From Cytophagales bacterium (lineage in GTDB: Bacteria; Bacteroidota; Bacteroidia; Cytophagales; Thermoflexibacteraceae): DNA of 64,000 nucleotides. The translations under genes and the position numbers were made by a program. The DNA lies in assembly GCA_004294445.1 (NCBI GenBank), contig REAZ01000005.1:1-64000 (forward strand). Reading direction: 5' to 3'. Below, piece by piece: positions 16,801 through 25,866 of the stretch. A model generated the notes under the pieces. It did no database searches and was not told where the DNA came from. It saw only the letters and a program-made list of their open reading frames with translations. The first letter of the stretch is position 1. Each line of letters opens with the position of its first letter.

Positions 16801-17247
16801 CCCCATCTCTACATTTATGAGTCGCTGTACTCTCCTAAATGCTTCTACCTAAAAACTTTATATTATTATGCTGATACAAATTTGAGCTATTACTCTTACT
16901 TCTCCAAACGCATTTTGCGGAATAAGATACACAACTAAGAAATAGCCCTTTATTGAATTACAAAAAGCATAAGTAGTATTTTATTACAAGAAAAAAGCAA
17001 GAAAATCTGTTATTTTATTTGATTAAAACATTGAAAATCAAACTATTAGTGATAATATTGTTTTTTACCCATTTTTATGAACTATAAGAAAAATGATTGA
17101 AATTTATAGTTAAAAGTAATTAATTAGATTTATTATTATGTTTATAGGAAATTACTTACATAAATCATACATTATATTTACTGATTAAGAGCAGTTTTTT
17201 TACCTAAGTCCTCTTATAATTTGCCAAAAGATTACAATTTTATAAAA
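16801..17247. other. AT-rich gap between hemF and rdgB without a recognised gene
   Basis: About 450 bases with no credible coding region. The left 120 bases are of more mixed composition than the rest and could be the body of a small minus-strand transcript ending at the hairpin at 16774-16800. The remainder is long A/T tracts. I see no tRNA, riboswitch or repeat here. Confidence 0.4.
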
Positions 17248-17826
17248 TTATGCGTGATTCAAAAAATCAATAAGTTTCATCACTGCCCTTGCTCTATGGC
17301 TTATTTTATTTTTTTCCGATAGTGGCATTTCTGCAAAAGTTTGGTCGTATCCATTAGGGATAAAAATAGGGTCATAGCCAAAGCCATGATTCCCGCGTTT
17401 TTCTCTGATAATTTTCCCTTTGATAATTCCCTCGAAATGATGCACTTCTCCGTTTAGCATCAACGTAATTACGGTGTGAAACTGTGCGTTGAGGTTGGAA
17501 ATATTTTCCAAGTTTTTGAGCAAAAGGGCTATGTTGTCATTGTCATTTTTTTGTAGCCCTGCATAGCGTGCTGAATATACCCCTGGTTCTCCGCCTAATG
17601 CTTCTACTGCTAAACCCGAATCATCGGCAAAGCAACTGATGCCGCATTTTTCCCAAACGTATCGTGCCTTCAAAAGTGCATTCCCCTCAAAGGTATCTGC
17701 CGTTTCGGGAATATCCTCATGCAAGCCAATATCTGTAAGCCCTATAAGTTTGTAGCTATCAATGAGTTGGTTTTGAATTTCCTTAATTTTATTGGCATTG
17801 TGCGTTGCAAAAACAAGTTCTTTCAT
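17248..17826 (-). CDS. rdgB: dITP/XTP pyrophosphatase (HAM1 family)
   Basis: Hydrolyses non-canonical purine nucleoside triphosphates (dITP, XTP) to keep them out of DNA. The start is the ATG whose product begins MKELVFATHNANKI, the canonical N-terminus; a longer frame upstream overlaps the preceding gene and is not needed. Other family blocks are FADDSGLAVEALGGEPGVYSAR, HFEGIIKGKI, GFGYDPIFIPNG and the C-terminal SHRARA. The length is 192 residues. It starts 4 bases after the end of the Fe-S protein gene on the same strand, so the two are co-transcribed. Confidence 0.95.
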   Translation of the reverse strand: MKELVFATHNANKIKEIQNQLIDSYKLIGLTDIGLHEDIPETADTFEGNALLKARYVWEKCGISCFADDSGLAVEALGGEPGVYSARYAGLQKNDNDNIALLLKNLENISNLNAQFHTVITLMLNGEVHHFEGIIKGKIIREKRGNHGFGYDPIFIPNGYDQTFAEMPLSEKNKISHRARAVMKLIDFLNHA

Positions 17827-17830
17827 CAGT

Positions 17831-19186
17831 TTATTTATTGAGTTCGTCAGCCCAGTTAAACCTATCGGAAGGAGAAAATGCCCAAGGTGCAGCATTATTT
17901 TCTATGTTGGCAAACATAGAGTTCCACTGTGCGGGCGTACCAGATTCCTCCATTGCTACGTACTGTCGCAACTGCACAATAATATCTAATGGATTGATAT
18001 TCACAGGGCAAGCCTCAGCACAGGCATTACAAGTAGTGCAAGCAAATAATTCTTCTTTGCTTACATAATCTCCATAAAGCGACTTGCCATCTTGATAGTC
18101 TTTGCCATGCTCACGGATATTATTGCCTTTCTCCTCCATTCTATCCCTTGTATCCATCATTATTTTCCTTGGTGAGAGCAATTTGCCCGTAATATTGGCA
18201 GGGCAGGCAGAGGTACACCTACCGCATTCCGTACAGCTATAGGCTTCCATTAGGTTTTTCCAACTAAGGTCTTCTACATCTTTTGCCCCAAATCTGCCTA
18301 TTGTTCCGCTATTTTCTACGGCGGGCGCGCTATCAGCAATGCCAAGCATAGATTTTACTTCTGCGGTTACTACTGGCATATTTTCGAATTTTCCTTTTGG
18401 TTCTAAGTTAGAAAAGTAAGTATTTGGGAAAGCAAGAGCTACGTGGAGATGCTTAGAATAAGTTACATAAATGCCAAAACCCATGATGCCTAAGATATGA
18501 AACCACCACGCAAATCGCTCTAGATAAAAGAGTTGGTAAGTAGAAAGTCCTTTATAAAGCGGTATGAAAAGTTGGCTTACTAAAAAACGTCCCCCATGCT
18601 GATAGTGGTCAGCTATAAATTTGCTATCCTGCCCGCGTGTCTGCAAAATGCTATCCGTAGCATTCATAGTAAATAAGAAAAGCATCAAAATAATTTCAAA
18701 TATCAGAATCAAGTTGGCATCTAATACTGGAAAGCCCTTCATTTCCTTAGTCCAGAAACGGGGAATAAGATGAGAGTTGCGGCGGAGCAAGAAAACAACG
18801 CAAGTAAGCAGCACGCCCAATGCTAATAATTCAAAAAAACCAATGAGCATAGGATACAGCCCACCAATCAGTGGAGCAAAAAGCCTATGTGTCCCCAATA
18901 TGCCATCAAGAATGATTTCTAATATTTCAATATTGATAATGAGGAAGCCGCTATAAATTACGAAGTGCATCACGCCAACAAAGGGGCGGTCAAACATTTT
19001 TTTCTGACCAAAAGCGAATAAGAGCATGGTTCTGAATCGTTCACCTTTTTTATCGTTTCTGTCAAGGGGCTTGCCCATCTGGATATTGCTACTAATAAAT
19101 TTGATACGGTCGGTCAGTAAGGCACCAAAAATTAAGACAGCCGCTACAAAAAGAACTTGCTGAAATAAAGAGATAAATATTTCCAT
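17831..19186 (-). CDS. Membrane-anchored 4Fe-4S oxidoreductase subunit (heterodisulfide-reductase-like)
   Basis: The N-terminal half (to about residue 250) has six or so hydrophobic membrane helices of the NarI/HdrE-like type. The C-terminal half carries two 4Fe-4S motifs, CTECGRCTSACPAN and CTTCNACAEACPVN. It probably passes electrons between quinone and a soluble partner. In many Bacteroidota a second gene encoding a CCG-domain (HdrB/GlpC-like) protein follows immediately; here rdgB follows instead, so the partner must be elsewhere. The protein has the C-terminal tail typical of the two-gene form. The physiological donor and acceptor are unknown. Confidence 0.85.
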   Translation of the reverse strand: MEIFISLFQQVLFVAAVLIFGALLTDRIKFISSNIQMGKPLDRNDKKGERFRTMLLFAFGQKKMFDRPFVGVMHFVIYSGFLIINIEILEIILDGILGTHRLFAPLIGGLYPMLIGFFELLALGVLLTCVVFLLRRNSHLIPRFWTKEMKGFPVLDANLILIFEIILMLFLFTMNATDSILQTRGQDSKFIADHYQHGGRFLVSQLFIPLYKGLSTYQLFYLERFAWWFHILGIMGFGIYVTYSKHLHVALAFPNTYFSNLEPKGKFENMPVVTAEVKSMLGIADSAPAVENSGTIGRFGAKDVEDLSWKNLMEAYSCTECGRCTSACPANITGKLLSPRKIMMDTRDRMEEKGNNIREHGKDYQDGKSLYGDYVSKEELFACTTCNACAEACPVNINPLDIIVQLRQYVAMEESGTPAQWNSMFANIENNAAPWAFSPSDRFNWADELNK

Positions 19187-19293
19187 CTGTTAGGAATTTT
19201 ATTTTTTATGTTTTCACACAATTTTAGGATAATTTTATCAATATTCCAAGTGGGACAGAAAATAAAATAGGATACATTATGGTAATCTTTCTA

Positions 19294-19301
19294 TCTTTGC
19301 C
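19294..19301 (+). promoter_or_regulatory. Probable -7 box for the Gfo/Idh gene
   Basis: TATCTTTG, a perfect Bacteroidota -7 element, lies 20 bases before the ATG at 19322. No clear TTTG element sits at the expected distance upstream. Confidence 0.4.
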
Positions 19302-19321
19302 TAAAACAATTCGAAAAAATC

Positions 19322-20404
19322 ATGACAAATTCTCAATCTTCTATTCGTGTACTCGTTGTTGGTTGTGGCAATATGGGAGCTTCTCATGCTACTGCCTATC
19401 AAAACATCGATGGCTTCCAAATATGCGGCATCGTTTCCACAGGAAAGAGCAAGGAAGTATTAAATGAAAAGTTAGGCGGTGGTTATGCCTTATTTTCAGA
19501 TTATTACAAAGCTCTTAGTGTTACGAAGCCCGATGCTGTCTGTATCTCTACTTATCCCGATACGCATGAAACTTTTGCGGTGAAGGCTCTCGAAGCGGGC
19601 TGTCATGTATTCATTGAAAAGCCACTGGCAGATACTGTTGAGGGGGCTATTAGGGTGGTGCAAGCGGCACAAAAAGCAAATAAAAAAGTTGTTGTTGGCT
19701 ATATTTTGAGGCATCACCCTTCTTGGGAAAAATTTATTGAGTTATCGCAGCAGCTCGGCAAGCCCTTGGTGATGCGTATGAACCTCAATCAGCAAAGTCA
19801 GGGCATCATGTGGAACGTACACCGCAACCTGATGCAAAGCCTTAGCCCTATAGTAGATTGTGGGGTGCATTATATAGACGTGATGTGTCAAATGACCCGC
19901 TCAAAACCTGTGCAGGTAACGGCAATAGGGGCAAAACTCACAGACGATATTCCTGCTGATAACTACAATTATGGGCAGTTGCAAATTCGTTTTGAAGATG
20001 GCTCAGTAGGTTGGTACGAGGCGGGCTGGGGTCCGATGATGAGTGAAACTGCTTTTTTTGTCAAAGATGTGATAGGTCCCAAAGGCTGTGTTTCTATAGT
20101 AGCAAAAGAGGCAGGTGGCAGTGGCAAATCCGATAATGTAGATTCGCATACCAAAACAGAATCTTTGCGATTCCATCATGCTGATATTGATAAAGATAAT
20201 AAGTTTTTAAAACAAGATGAGTGGATTAATCTCACTGACGAGCCAGACCATCAGGAGCTGTGTAATCGTGAGCAACGTTATTTTTTGAAGGCTATTTCTG
20301 AAAATATAGACCTCACCGACCACTTAGCCGATGCGGTCAATAGCTTGAAAATAGCCTTTGCGTGTGATGAGTCTGTGCGGACAGGGCAGGTAGTAAAAGT
20401 TTAA
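19322..20404 (+). CDS. Gfo/Idh/MocA-family oxidoreductase
   Basis: An NAD(P)-dependent sugar or inositol dehydrogenase family protein; the substrate is not evident. The nucleotide-binding motif VGCGNMGASH is at residues 13-22, the strand-end EKPLADTVEGA carries the conserved Lys-Pro, and CGVHYIDVM holds the catalytic His and Asp of the C-terminal domain. Its length of 360 is normal. It is transcribed alone and ends at a shared hairpin terminator facing the convergent aminotransferase gene. The neighbouring DegT-type aminotransferase suggests sugar metabolism, but the two are convergent and not an operon. Confidence 0.9.
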   Translation: MTNSQSSIRVLVVGCGNMGASHATAYQNIDGFQICGIVSTGKSKEVLNEKLGGGYALFSDYYKALSVTKPDAVCISTYPDTHETFAVKALEAGCHVFIEKPLADTVEGAIRVVQAAQKANKKVVVGYILRHHPSWEKFIELSQQLGKPLVMRMNLNQQSQGIMWNVHRNLMQSLSPIVDCGVHYIDVMCQMTRSKPVQVTAIGAKLTDDIPADNYNYGQLQIRFEDGSVGWYEAGWGPMMSETAFFVKDVIGPKGCVSIVAKEAGGSGKSDNVDSHTKTESLRFHHADIDKDNKFLKQDEWINLTDEPDHQELCNREQRYFLKAISENIDLTDHLADAVNSLKIAFACDESVRTGQVVKV

Positions 20405-20484
20405 AATATGCAAAAAATTATCACTGTAATCTAATACCAATTTTTATTGAGTATAAATATTTTATTTTAACATTAAGAACGGTA

Positions 20485-20523
20485 TTTCATACGCAGCCCC
20501 GTTTTAGGTGGCTGCGTATGAAA
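20485..20523. terminator. Bidirectional terminator between convergent genes
   Basis: A 14-bp perfect stem: TTTCATACGCAGCC at 20485-20498 pairs with GGCTGCGTATGAAA at 20510-20523. It lies between the ends of the Gfo/Idh gene and the DegT gene and would serve both strands, with A/T runs on each side. Confidence 0.75.
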
Positions 20524-20528
20524 AAATG

Positions 20529-21722
20529 CTATGCCAATACTTCTTTCAAAATCGTATCCATCTTATTAATAATGCTTTGCAAATCTTCTTCTGACCAGCT
20601 TACACGAATACCGATGGAAATTAAGCGACCTATAATCAAGTCGGACTGAGGGAGATGCAAGGTTTTCAAATCTTGGCGGCTACCCAATAGCTCTACGGGT
20701 ATTTTTGCCAATGTTTTCATTTCTTTGAGATGCTCCCAGTTCCTGATGTAGTGATAATTGTTGTCATACCAATAGTTTACACCAATGCCCGCCTTGCCAA
20801 ACTCCCTTGCTGTAGTCCTTGCTAACTCCTCGGTTGGCATGAAAAAAGAGAGAAAAGTAGCTGAATCGCCTTCGGGGTCGGGCAAGAAACGGAAAGTAAT
20901 TTGAGGGTATTTGCTCAAAGCATCTTTCAGCACCTTTTTGTTTTTCTTATTAGTTTGGAGTAGGTGGTTTATTTTTCTTAATTGTGCCAAGCCTACTGCT
21001 GCGTGTAGCTCGCTTATTCTGTAGTTAAAACCCAAAACAGGGTGATTTTCCATGCCTCTGTTATCGCCAATGTGGTCATGCCCGTGGTCGGAGTACATAT
21101 CGGCATTTCGGTAGAGTTGCTCGTCATTCGTAACTATTCCCCCGCCTTCGCCTGCGGTAATAATTTTGAAAAAATCGAAGGAATAAGTTCCCATTGCTCC
21201 GTACAAACCCAATGCCTTGCCTTTGTAGGAAGCCCCTAACGCTTGTGCGGTATCTTCCATCAGGATTAGGTTATGCTCTTTGCAAAGTGCCACAATTTCG
21301 TCCATGCGCGCCATTGCCCCGCACATCTGCACGAGCATGACTGCTTTGGTTTTGGGCGTAATGGCTGCCCTGATTCCTTCGGGACTTAGGCAGAGCGTGT
21401 CGTCTATTTCGGCGAAAATGGGCAATGCTCCGTTGAAAAGTGCGCCCTCAATCGTGGCTATGTAGGTAAAAGCAGGCACTATCACCTCGTCCCCTGTGCC
21501 TACGCCGCAAGCCGCCATCATGGTAGCAACGGCAGTAGAGCCACTTGAAACAACGTGTGCGTATTTTGCACCTACAAAATCGGCTAATTCTTTCTCAAAT
21601 TCTCTCGCTTTCCAAATTCCCTTGCGAGGCTGGTCGTGATTGTAGCGAAACATGATTCCCGTTTCCAATACGTCCATTACTTCTTTGCGTTCTTCTGCAC
21701 CAAATAATTCTGAACCAGGCAT
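20529..21722 (-). CDS. DegT/DnrJ/EryC1/StrS-family PLP aminotransferase
   Basis: A pyridoxal-phosphate enzyme of the sugar aminotransferase family; the substrate is probably a keto-sugar nucleotide or a related compound. The fold-type I elements are visible: SSGSTAVATMMAACG (phosphate contact), EDTAQALGASY, and the Schiff-base lysine in SFDFFKIITAGEGGG. HPVLGFNYRISELHAAVGLAQL is the family signature. Its length of 397 is standard. It is monocistronic and shares a terminator with the convergent oxidoreductase. Confidence 0.9.
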   Translation of the reverse strand: MPGSELFGAEERKEVMDVLETGIMFRYNHDQPRKGIWKAREFEKELADFVGAKYAHVVSSGSTAVATMMAACGVGTGDEVIVPAFTYIATIEGALFNGALPIFAEIDDTLCLSPEGIRAAITPKTKAVMLVQMCGAMARMDEIVALCKEHNLILMEDTAQALGASYKGKALGLYGAMGTYSFDFFKIITAGEGGGIVTNDEQLYRNADMYSDHGHDHIGDNRGMENHPVLGFNYRISELHAAVGLAQLRKINHLLQTNKKNKKVLKDALSKYPQITFRFLPDPEGDSATFLSFFMPTEELARTTAREFGKAGIGVNYWYDNNYHYIRNWEHLKEMKTLAKIPVELLGSRQDLKTLHLPQSDLIIGRLISIGIRVSWSEEDLQSIINKMDTILKEVLA

Positions 21723-21860
21723 ATATTTAATGATAAAATGGTAAGTTTTTAAAAATCAATAAAACGCCCAAAATTAGGCTATTTGATTGACAAAAGAAGG
21801 ATATGAGGGAAAATTCATCATGGATATAATTAGTTTTAGCAAGATTTCACTTTTCCTTGT

Positions 21861-21868
21861 TATCTTTG
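21861..21868 (+). promoter_or_regulatory. Probable -7 box for ccmF
   Basis: TATCTTTG matches the consensus. It leaves an untranslated leader of about 130 bases before the ATG at 22008, and that leader is filled by the AT-rich repeats listed next. Confidence 0.4.
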
Positions 21869-21883
21869 CGGAAACATAAAATA

Positions 21884-22004
21884 ATGACTAATAGTTAATG
21901 ACTAATTAGTTAATATTTTTTTGAATCGTAATTACTCATTAATAATTTGTAATTAGTCATTAGTAATTAGTCATTCCTAATTCATAGTTTATAATTCCTA
22001 ATTC
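21884..22004 (+). repeat. Degenerate TAATTAGTCATT-type repeats in the ccmF leader
   Basis: The leader consists of imperfect copies of a short unit resembling TAATTAGTCATTA in both orientations, for example GTAATTAGTCATTAG and GTAATTAGTCATTC in tandem, with inverted copies earlier. A related block lies just before lpxD. The nearly pure A/T composition with alternating direct and inverted copies could fold back on itself in RNA. Confidence 0.5.
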
Positions 22005-22007
22005 ATC

Positions 22008-24572
22008 ATGTTACATACATTCATAGGAAATTTAGGACATTTCTTTGTAATTGCGGCATTTGTTGCCTCTTTGGTAGCGGTATATGCTTACTATAAAGTA
22101 AATCAATCTCCTGAAAATGAGAAAGATAGCTGGCAAAAATTTGCACGCATGGCATTCTATATACATGGCGTTGCGGTGATTGGCATTATCGGCTCGCTTT
22201 TCAGCATCATTTATAATCATTATTACGAATATCACTACGCATGGAGTCATTCCTCCAACAATTTGCCTACGCACTACATGATTTCCTGCTTTTGGGAAGG
22301 GCAAGAAGGTAGTTTTCTGTTGTGGACTTTTTGGCACGTCATCATTGGCATCGTGCTAATGCACACAAGCAAAACTTGGGAGGCTTCGGTGATGCAAGTT
22401 TTCGCCTTAGTACAGTCATTTTTGACTTCTATGATTTTGGGCGTGGTGCTTTTTGGAGAGATGAAAATAGGGAGTTCGCCATTTTTGCTTTTGCGCGAAG
22501 TGATGGCTAATGACCAAACTTTTCAGATAAATCCTAATTTTATTCCTCAGGACGGCACAGGGTTAAATCCACTTTTGCAAAACTATTGGATGGTCATTCA
22601 CCCACCAACTTTGTTTTTGGGTTTTGCCCTTACTTTAGTGCCTTTTGCCTTTGCGATTGCAGGGCTGAGAGAGAAAAAATACAGAGATTGGGTGCGTGCC
22701 GCCTTACCTTGGGCGCATTTTGGGGCTTTGATTTTGGGTGTAGGCATCATGATGGGGGCATATTGGGCGTATGAAACTTTGAACTTTGGTGGCTATTGGA
22801 ACTGGGATCCTGTGGAGAATGCAGTCTATGTGCCTTGGCTGATTTTGGTAGCAAGTATTCATGTGATGATTACTTTCCAAAAAAGCAACATTGCTTTAAA
22901 AGCATCTTTTATACTGGCGATTACTACTTTCTTACTCATTTTATACGCCACATTTCTCACCCGAAGCGGTGTACTTGGCAATGTCTCCGTTCACTCTTTT
23001 ACCGATTTGGGGCTTTCAGGACAACTTTTAGTTTATTTGCTTGCTTTTGTGGGGGTAGCAGTTTTTTATTTGGCAAAAGCATGGAAAGATATTCCGACCG
23101 AAAAAGAAGAAGTGAGTAGTTACTCTCGTGAGTTTTGGATTTTTATAGGGGCAACCGTACTATCTTTGGCTGCCTTCCAAGTGATCATAGCGACTTCTAT
23201 CCCTGCTTATAATAGCTTGCTTGCCTCTTTTGGTATTGCCTCCAAAGTAGCTCCCCCTGCCGACCAGATTCAGTTTTATACCAAATTTCAGTTGTGGGCG
23301 GGCGTGTTAGTAGCGATGCTTTCGGGTACGGGGCAGTTTTTCTTTTGGAACAAAATGGACAAGGAAAGTCTTTGGAAAGCGATGAGTTTGCCTTTGATTC
23401 TGACGATGCTTACCTCTTCTGTGCTGATGCTGCTTGCTCAAATCAAGGATTGGAAATACATCATTTTATTGACAGTTTGCTTGTATTCTTTTATTTCTAA
23501 TCTGTTCATCTTAGCCAAATTAGCAAAAACAAATATCAAATTAGTAGGCGGTTCGGTGGCTCATATTGGTATTGCGATGATGCTTTTGGGAATTTTGGCT
23601 TCGGCGGGCTACTCCAAAATTGTTTCTTTGAACAATACGGGCTTGCTTTATAATAAGGCTTTTTCTGACGAAATGAATAAGGAAAACTTATTGCTTTTCC
23701 GCAATCAGCCCCAGAAAATGAAGGATTACCTGCTTACCTACAAAGGTACGCGCATGGAATCTAAGGAATTTCCCGCCTACATCGACCAAGAAGTGCTGCG
23801 AGCCACCTCTGATGTATATAAAATGGTTACTACGCAAGACTTGGTTTATAAGGACAAAACCTATTTTACCAAAGGCGATACCCTTCAGGTATTTAACGAA
23901 AATACCTATTACGAAATAGAATATAAGAGCAATGATGGGCAAGTATTTTCGCTATTCCCACGCGTGCAAATCAATCCGCAAATGGGTACGGTTTCCAGTC
24001 CCGATATTAGTCGGTATTGGAAGGCAGACCTTTATACCCACGTTACCAATATTCCAGACCCCGAAGAGGAAAAAAAATGGTCTGAACCAGAGCAGTTTAC
24101 CTTAGTAGTAGGCGATACATTTATTGTAAATGACTTTATTGCTATTTTTGATAATGTCTATCAGGGCGAAAAGACTGAAACCGCAGATGCAAGCGTATAT
24201 GCTAACATCCGTATTTTGGGCAAAGACAAAGAATATTTTTTAAAACCTGCCTACCTGATTAGCTTGCAGCAAGGAGCAGTACAGAAAAAACCCGACACAA
24301 ACATTGCTTTGGGCGTGAGGGCGACTATAGACGAGATAAAACCACCTGCCCAAGGAAGTGGAGAACAAGCCAAATTTGTCATTTCGGCAAGTACTACCCA
24401 AAAAGATTGGATAATCCTCAAAGCGGTAGAAATGCCATTTATCAATATCCTTTGGATAGGCGTAATCTTGGTTTCTATAGGTTTTGGCATTGCCACCATC
24501 AGGCGGTATCAGGAATTTAGGAAATTAAAAAATAAAGTAGAAAGTGTGAAAAAAGAAAAGGCGTTAGTATAA
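22008..24572 (+). CDS. ccmF: Cytochrome c maturation heme lyase, CcmF/CcsA type
   Basis: A polytopic inner-membrane protein that attaches heme to apocytochrome c on the periplasmic side. About 14 hydrophobic helices are spread over the first 550 residues. The tryptophan-rich WWD-type heme-handling motif is GGYWNWDPVENAVYVPW (about residues 263-279), and the nearby SCFWEGQEGSFLLW is another CcmF signature. The C-terminal 250 residues are largely periplasmic and end with a final helix. At 854 residues it is longer than the proteobacterial protein (about 650), which I believe is usual in Bacteroidota. No other ccm gene is adjacent. A terminator follows immediately. Confidence 0.92.
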   Translation: MLHTFIGNLGHFFVIAAFVASLVAVYAYYKVNQSPENEKDSWQKFARMAFYIHGVAVIGIIGSLFSIIYNHYYEYHYAWSHSSNNLPTHYMISCFWEGQEGSFLLWTFWHVIIGIVLMHTSKTWEASVMQVFALVQSFLTSMILGVVLFGEMKIGSSPFLLLREVMANDQTFQINPNFIPQDGTGLNPLLQNYWMVIHPPTLFLGFALTLVPFAFAIAGLREKKYRDWVRAALPWAHFGALILGVGIMMGAYWAYETLNFGGYWNWDPVENAVYVPWLILVASIHVMITFQKSNIALKASFILAITTFLLILYATFLTRSGVLGNVSVHSFTDLGLSGQLLVYLLAFVGVAVFYLAKAWKDIPTEKEEVSSYSREFWIFIGATVLSLAAFQVIIATSIPAYNSLLASFGIASKVAPPADQIQFYTKFQLWAGVLVAMLSGTGQFFFWNKMDKESLWKAMSLPLILTMLTSSVLMLLAQIKDWKYIILLTVCLYSFISNLFILAKLAKTNIKLVGGSVAHIGIAMMLLGILASAGYSKIVSLNNTGLLYNKAFSDEMNKENLLLFRNQPQKMKDYLLTYKGTRMESKEFPAYIDQEVLRATSDVYKMVTTQDLVYKDKTYFTKGDTLQVFNENTYYEIEYKSNDGQVFSLFPRVQINPQMGTVSSPDISRYWKADLYTHVTNIPDPEEEKKWSEPEQFTLVVGDTFIVNDFIAIFDNVYQGEKTETADASVYANIRILGKDKEYFLKPAYLISLQQGAVQKKPDTNIALGVRATIDEIKPPAQGSGEQAKFVISASTTQKDWIILKAVEMPFINILWIGVILVSIGFGIATIRRYQEFRKLKNKVESVKKEKALV

Positions 24573-24573
24573 G

Positions 24574-24610
24574 AAAAAAGAGGCTGTCTAAAAACACAGT
24601 CTCTTTTTTG
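24574..24610 (+). terminator. Rho-independent terminator after ccmF
   Basis: AAAAAAGAG-CTGT and ACAG-CTCTTTTTT pair around a short A-rich loop, and a T run follows, starting a few bases past the ccmF stop. Confidence 0.75.
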
Positions 24611-24794
24611 TTTTTATTAACATGATTAATTTCAATGAGTGAGCAAACCTTATTTGGTCGATGGCAGACCTGACCAAAGAACTCATGCTACTGGAAAAAG
24701 AAACACTTTACATTTTCCAAAAAAATCTTCATTTTACTTAGCCGACTTGAGCCATTTTTCCGTACAAACGATTATCACCAAATCTTAAAAAAAC

Positions 24795-25487
24795 ATGAAA
24801 AAATTAACTTTGTTATTCGCCATTTTATCTTCCTTTATTTTTGTAAAAGGAGTTGCTTATGCCCAAGTAGTAAAGATAACATCAGTCCGTAATATCCAAT
24901 TAAAAGCACTTTACCTTAATTGTGGTAATGAATTATCTGTTAGCGTGTCTAACTATGATACTGAAAAGCTATCTTTCAAAGCCGAAGGCGCAGAACTCAT
25001 TTTAGGAAGTAGAAAAGGGAATGTTACCCTTGTTCCTAATGCTGCAAAAGCAATGCTTAGTATCTTTTATAATGATACCTTGGTGGGTACAGAAGCATTC
25101 CCCGTAAGACTATTACCCAAGCCAGAAGTTGCCTTATTTGTAGGTAATAGCACCCAACCGCACGACTCTAAAATAGCGGTGAGTAAGGCTGATTTAGACA
25201 AAATTCGCTGCACTGCCTTTGCTGATAAGTCTATGACAGAGGCTATACCAAAAGACACACAGTACAGGGTTTCATACGCAGAAGTTGCTCTGGCAAGGCA
25301 GAAACAAATGGTAACTAACGTACTGAAAAGCACCGAAGAAGTTATCATGTTAGAAGATATGATGAAGTTAGCCGAAGCGGGCGATAGACTCATCATCGAA
25401 GTCAAAAAAGTAGAAAGACTTAACTATAGAGGCGAATGGGAGATAGTAAGTTTGCCAGCTATCATTTATGCCATTGCCATCAAATAA
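24795..25487 (+). CDS. Secreted protein resembling the C-terminal domains of GldM
   Basis: A 230-residue exported protein with a signal peptide (MKKLTLLFAILSSF...AYAQ). The mature part resembles the periplasmic beta-rich tail of GldM, the gliding and type IX secretion motor subunit. The shared pattern is an opening NELSVSVSNYD repeat unit, then FPVRLLPKPEVALFVGN, then a final domain with ISYAEVALA-like strands. It lacks the N-terminal membrane helix and coiled-coil of real GldM, so it is not a motor protein. No gld or por gene is adjacent. Similar short proteins occur in Bacteroidota with unknown roles. Assignment is by pattern only. Confidence 0.6.
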   Translation: MKKLTLLFAILSSFIFVKGVAYAQVVKITSVRNIQLKALYLNCGNELSVSVSNYDTEKLSFKAEGAELILGSRKGNVTLVPNAAKAMLSIFYNDTLVGTEAFPVRLLPKPEVALFVGNSTQPHDSKIAVSKADLDKIRCTAFADKSMTEAIPKDTQYRVSYAEVALARQKQMVTNVLKSTEEVIMLEDMMKLAEAGDRLIIEVKKVERLNYRGEWEIVSLPAIIYAIAIK

Positions 25488-25671
25488 TTTTGGCGCAAGG
25501 ATTATATTTTTTCTCATACCCTGTAGTAATTACCTGCCCATGTCCGCAGTAAATAAGTATTTCGTCAGGGAGTGCGTACATCTTCGTCTGAATACTGTTT
25601 ATCAGCATATCAAAGTTGCCATTGGGCAGGTTTGTACTTTTGTGGATTTTTTCTAAACAATTCCTTAACAA
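25488..25671 (-). pseudogene. C-terminal remnant of an MBL-fold (glyoxalase II-like) hydrolase
   Basis: An open stretch of about 60 residues on the minus strand reads TNLPNGNFDMLINSIQTKMY followed by LPDEILIYCGHG and TTGYEKKYNP. This matches the last part of YcbL/GloB-like metallo-hydrolases, where CGHG supplies a zinc-ligand His. The preceding 150 or so residues with the HxHxDH motif are missing; the upstream sequence is the non-coding SusC leader. The fragment ends at a normal stop near the convergent GldM-like gene. It is probably a deletion remnant. Confidence 0.6.
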
Positions 25672-25866
25672 TTTCTAAACATTTCTGTTTTTTGTTTGTT
25701 TAATTTGCACCATCAATTAGAATATATCAGGCTATTAACAAATGGTTTTTATGCTAACTTGTTCATTAATAGTTTTTTATAGCATAATAACTTATTTGAA
25801 ATAGTAACTATTACAAGGCTTTGTTTATTTAATTATCATCATTTTGTTTAATCTAATTCAATTAAC
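25672..25866 (+). other. SusC upstream region
   Basis: AT-rich leader between the hydrolase remnant and the SusC-like gene. It holds TTTG-rich stretches that may include the promoter, but no pair at the right spacing is convincing. I see no anti-sigma, sigma or two-component gene that would regulate the locus. Confidence 0.35.

Noticed and set aside
16816-16851. Short peptide frame ATG...TAA of 11 codons after the hemF terminator
   Set aside because: Too short and without conservation evidence or a start context; listed only as part of the gap.
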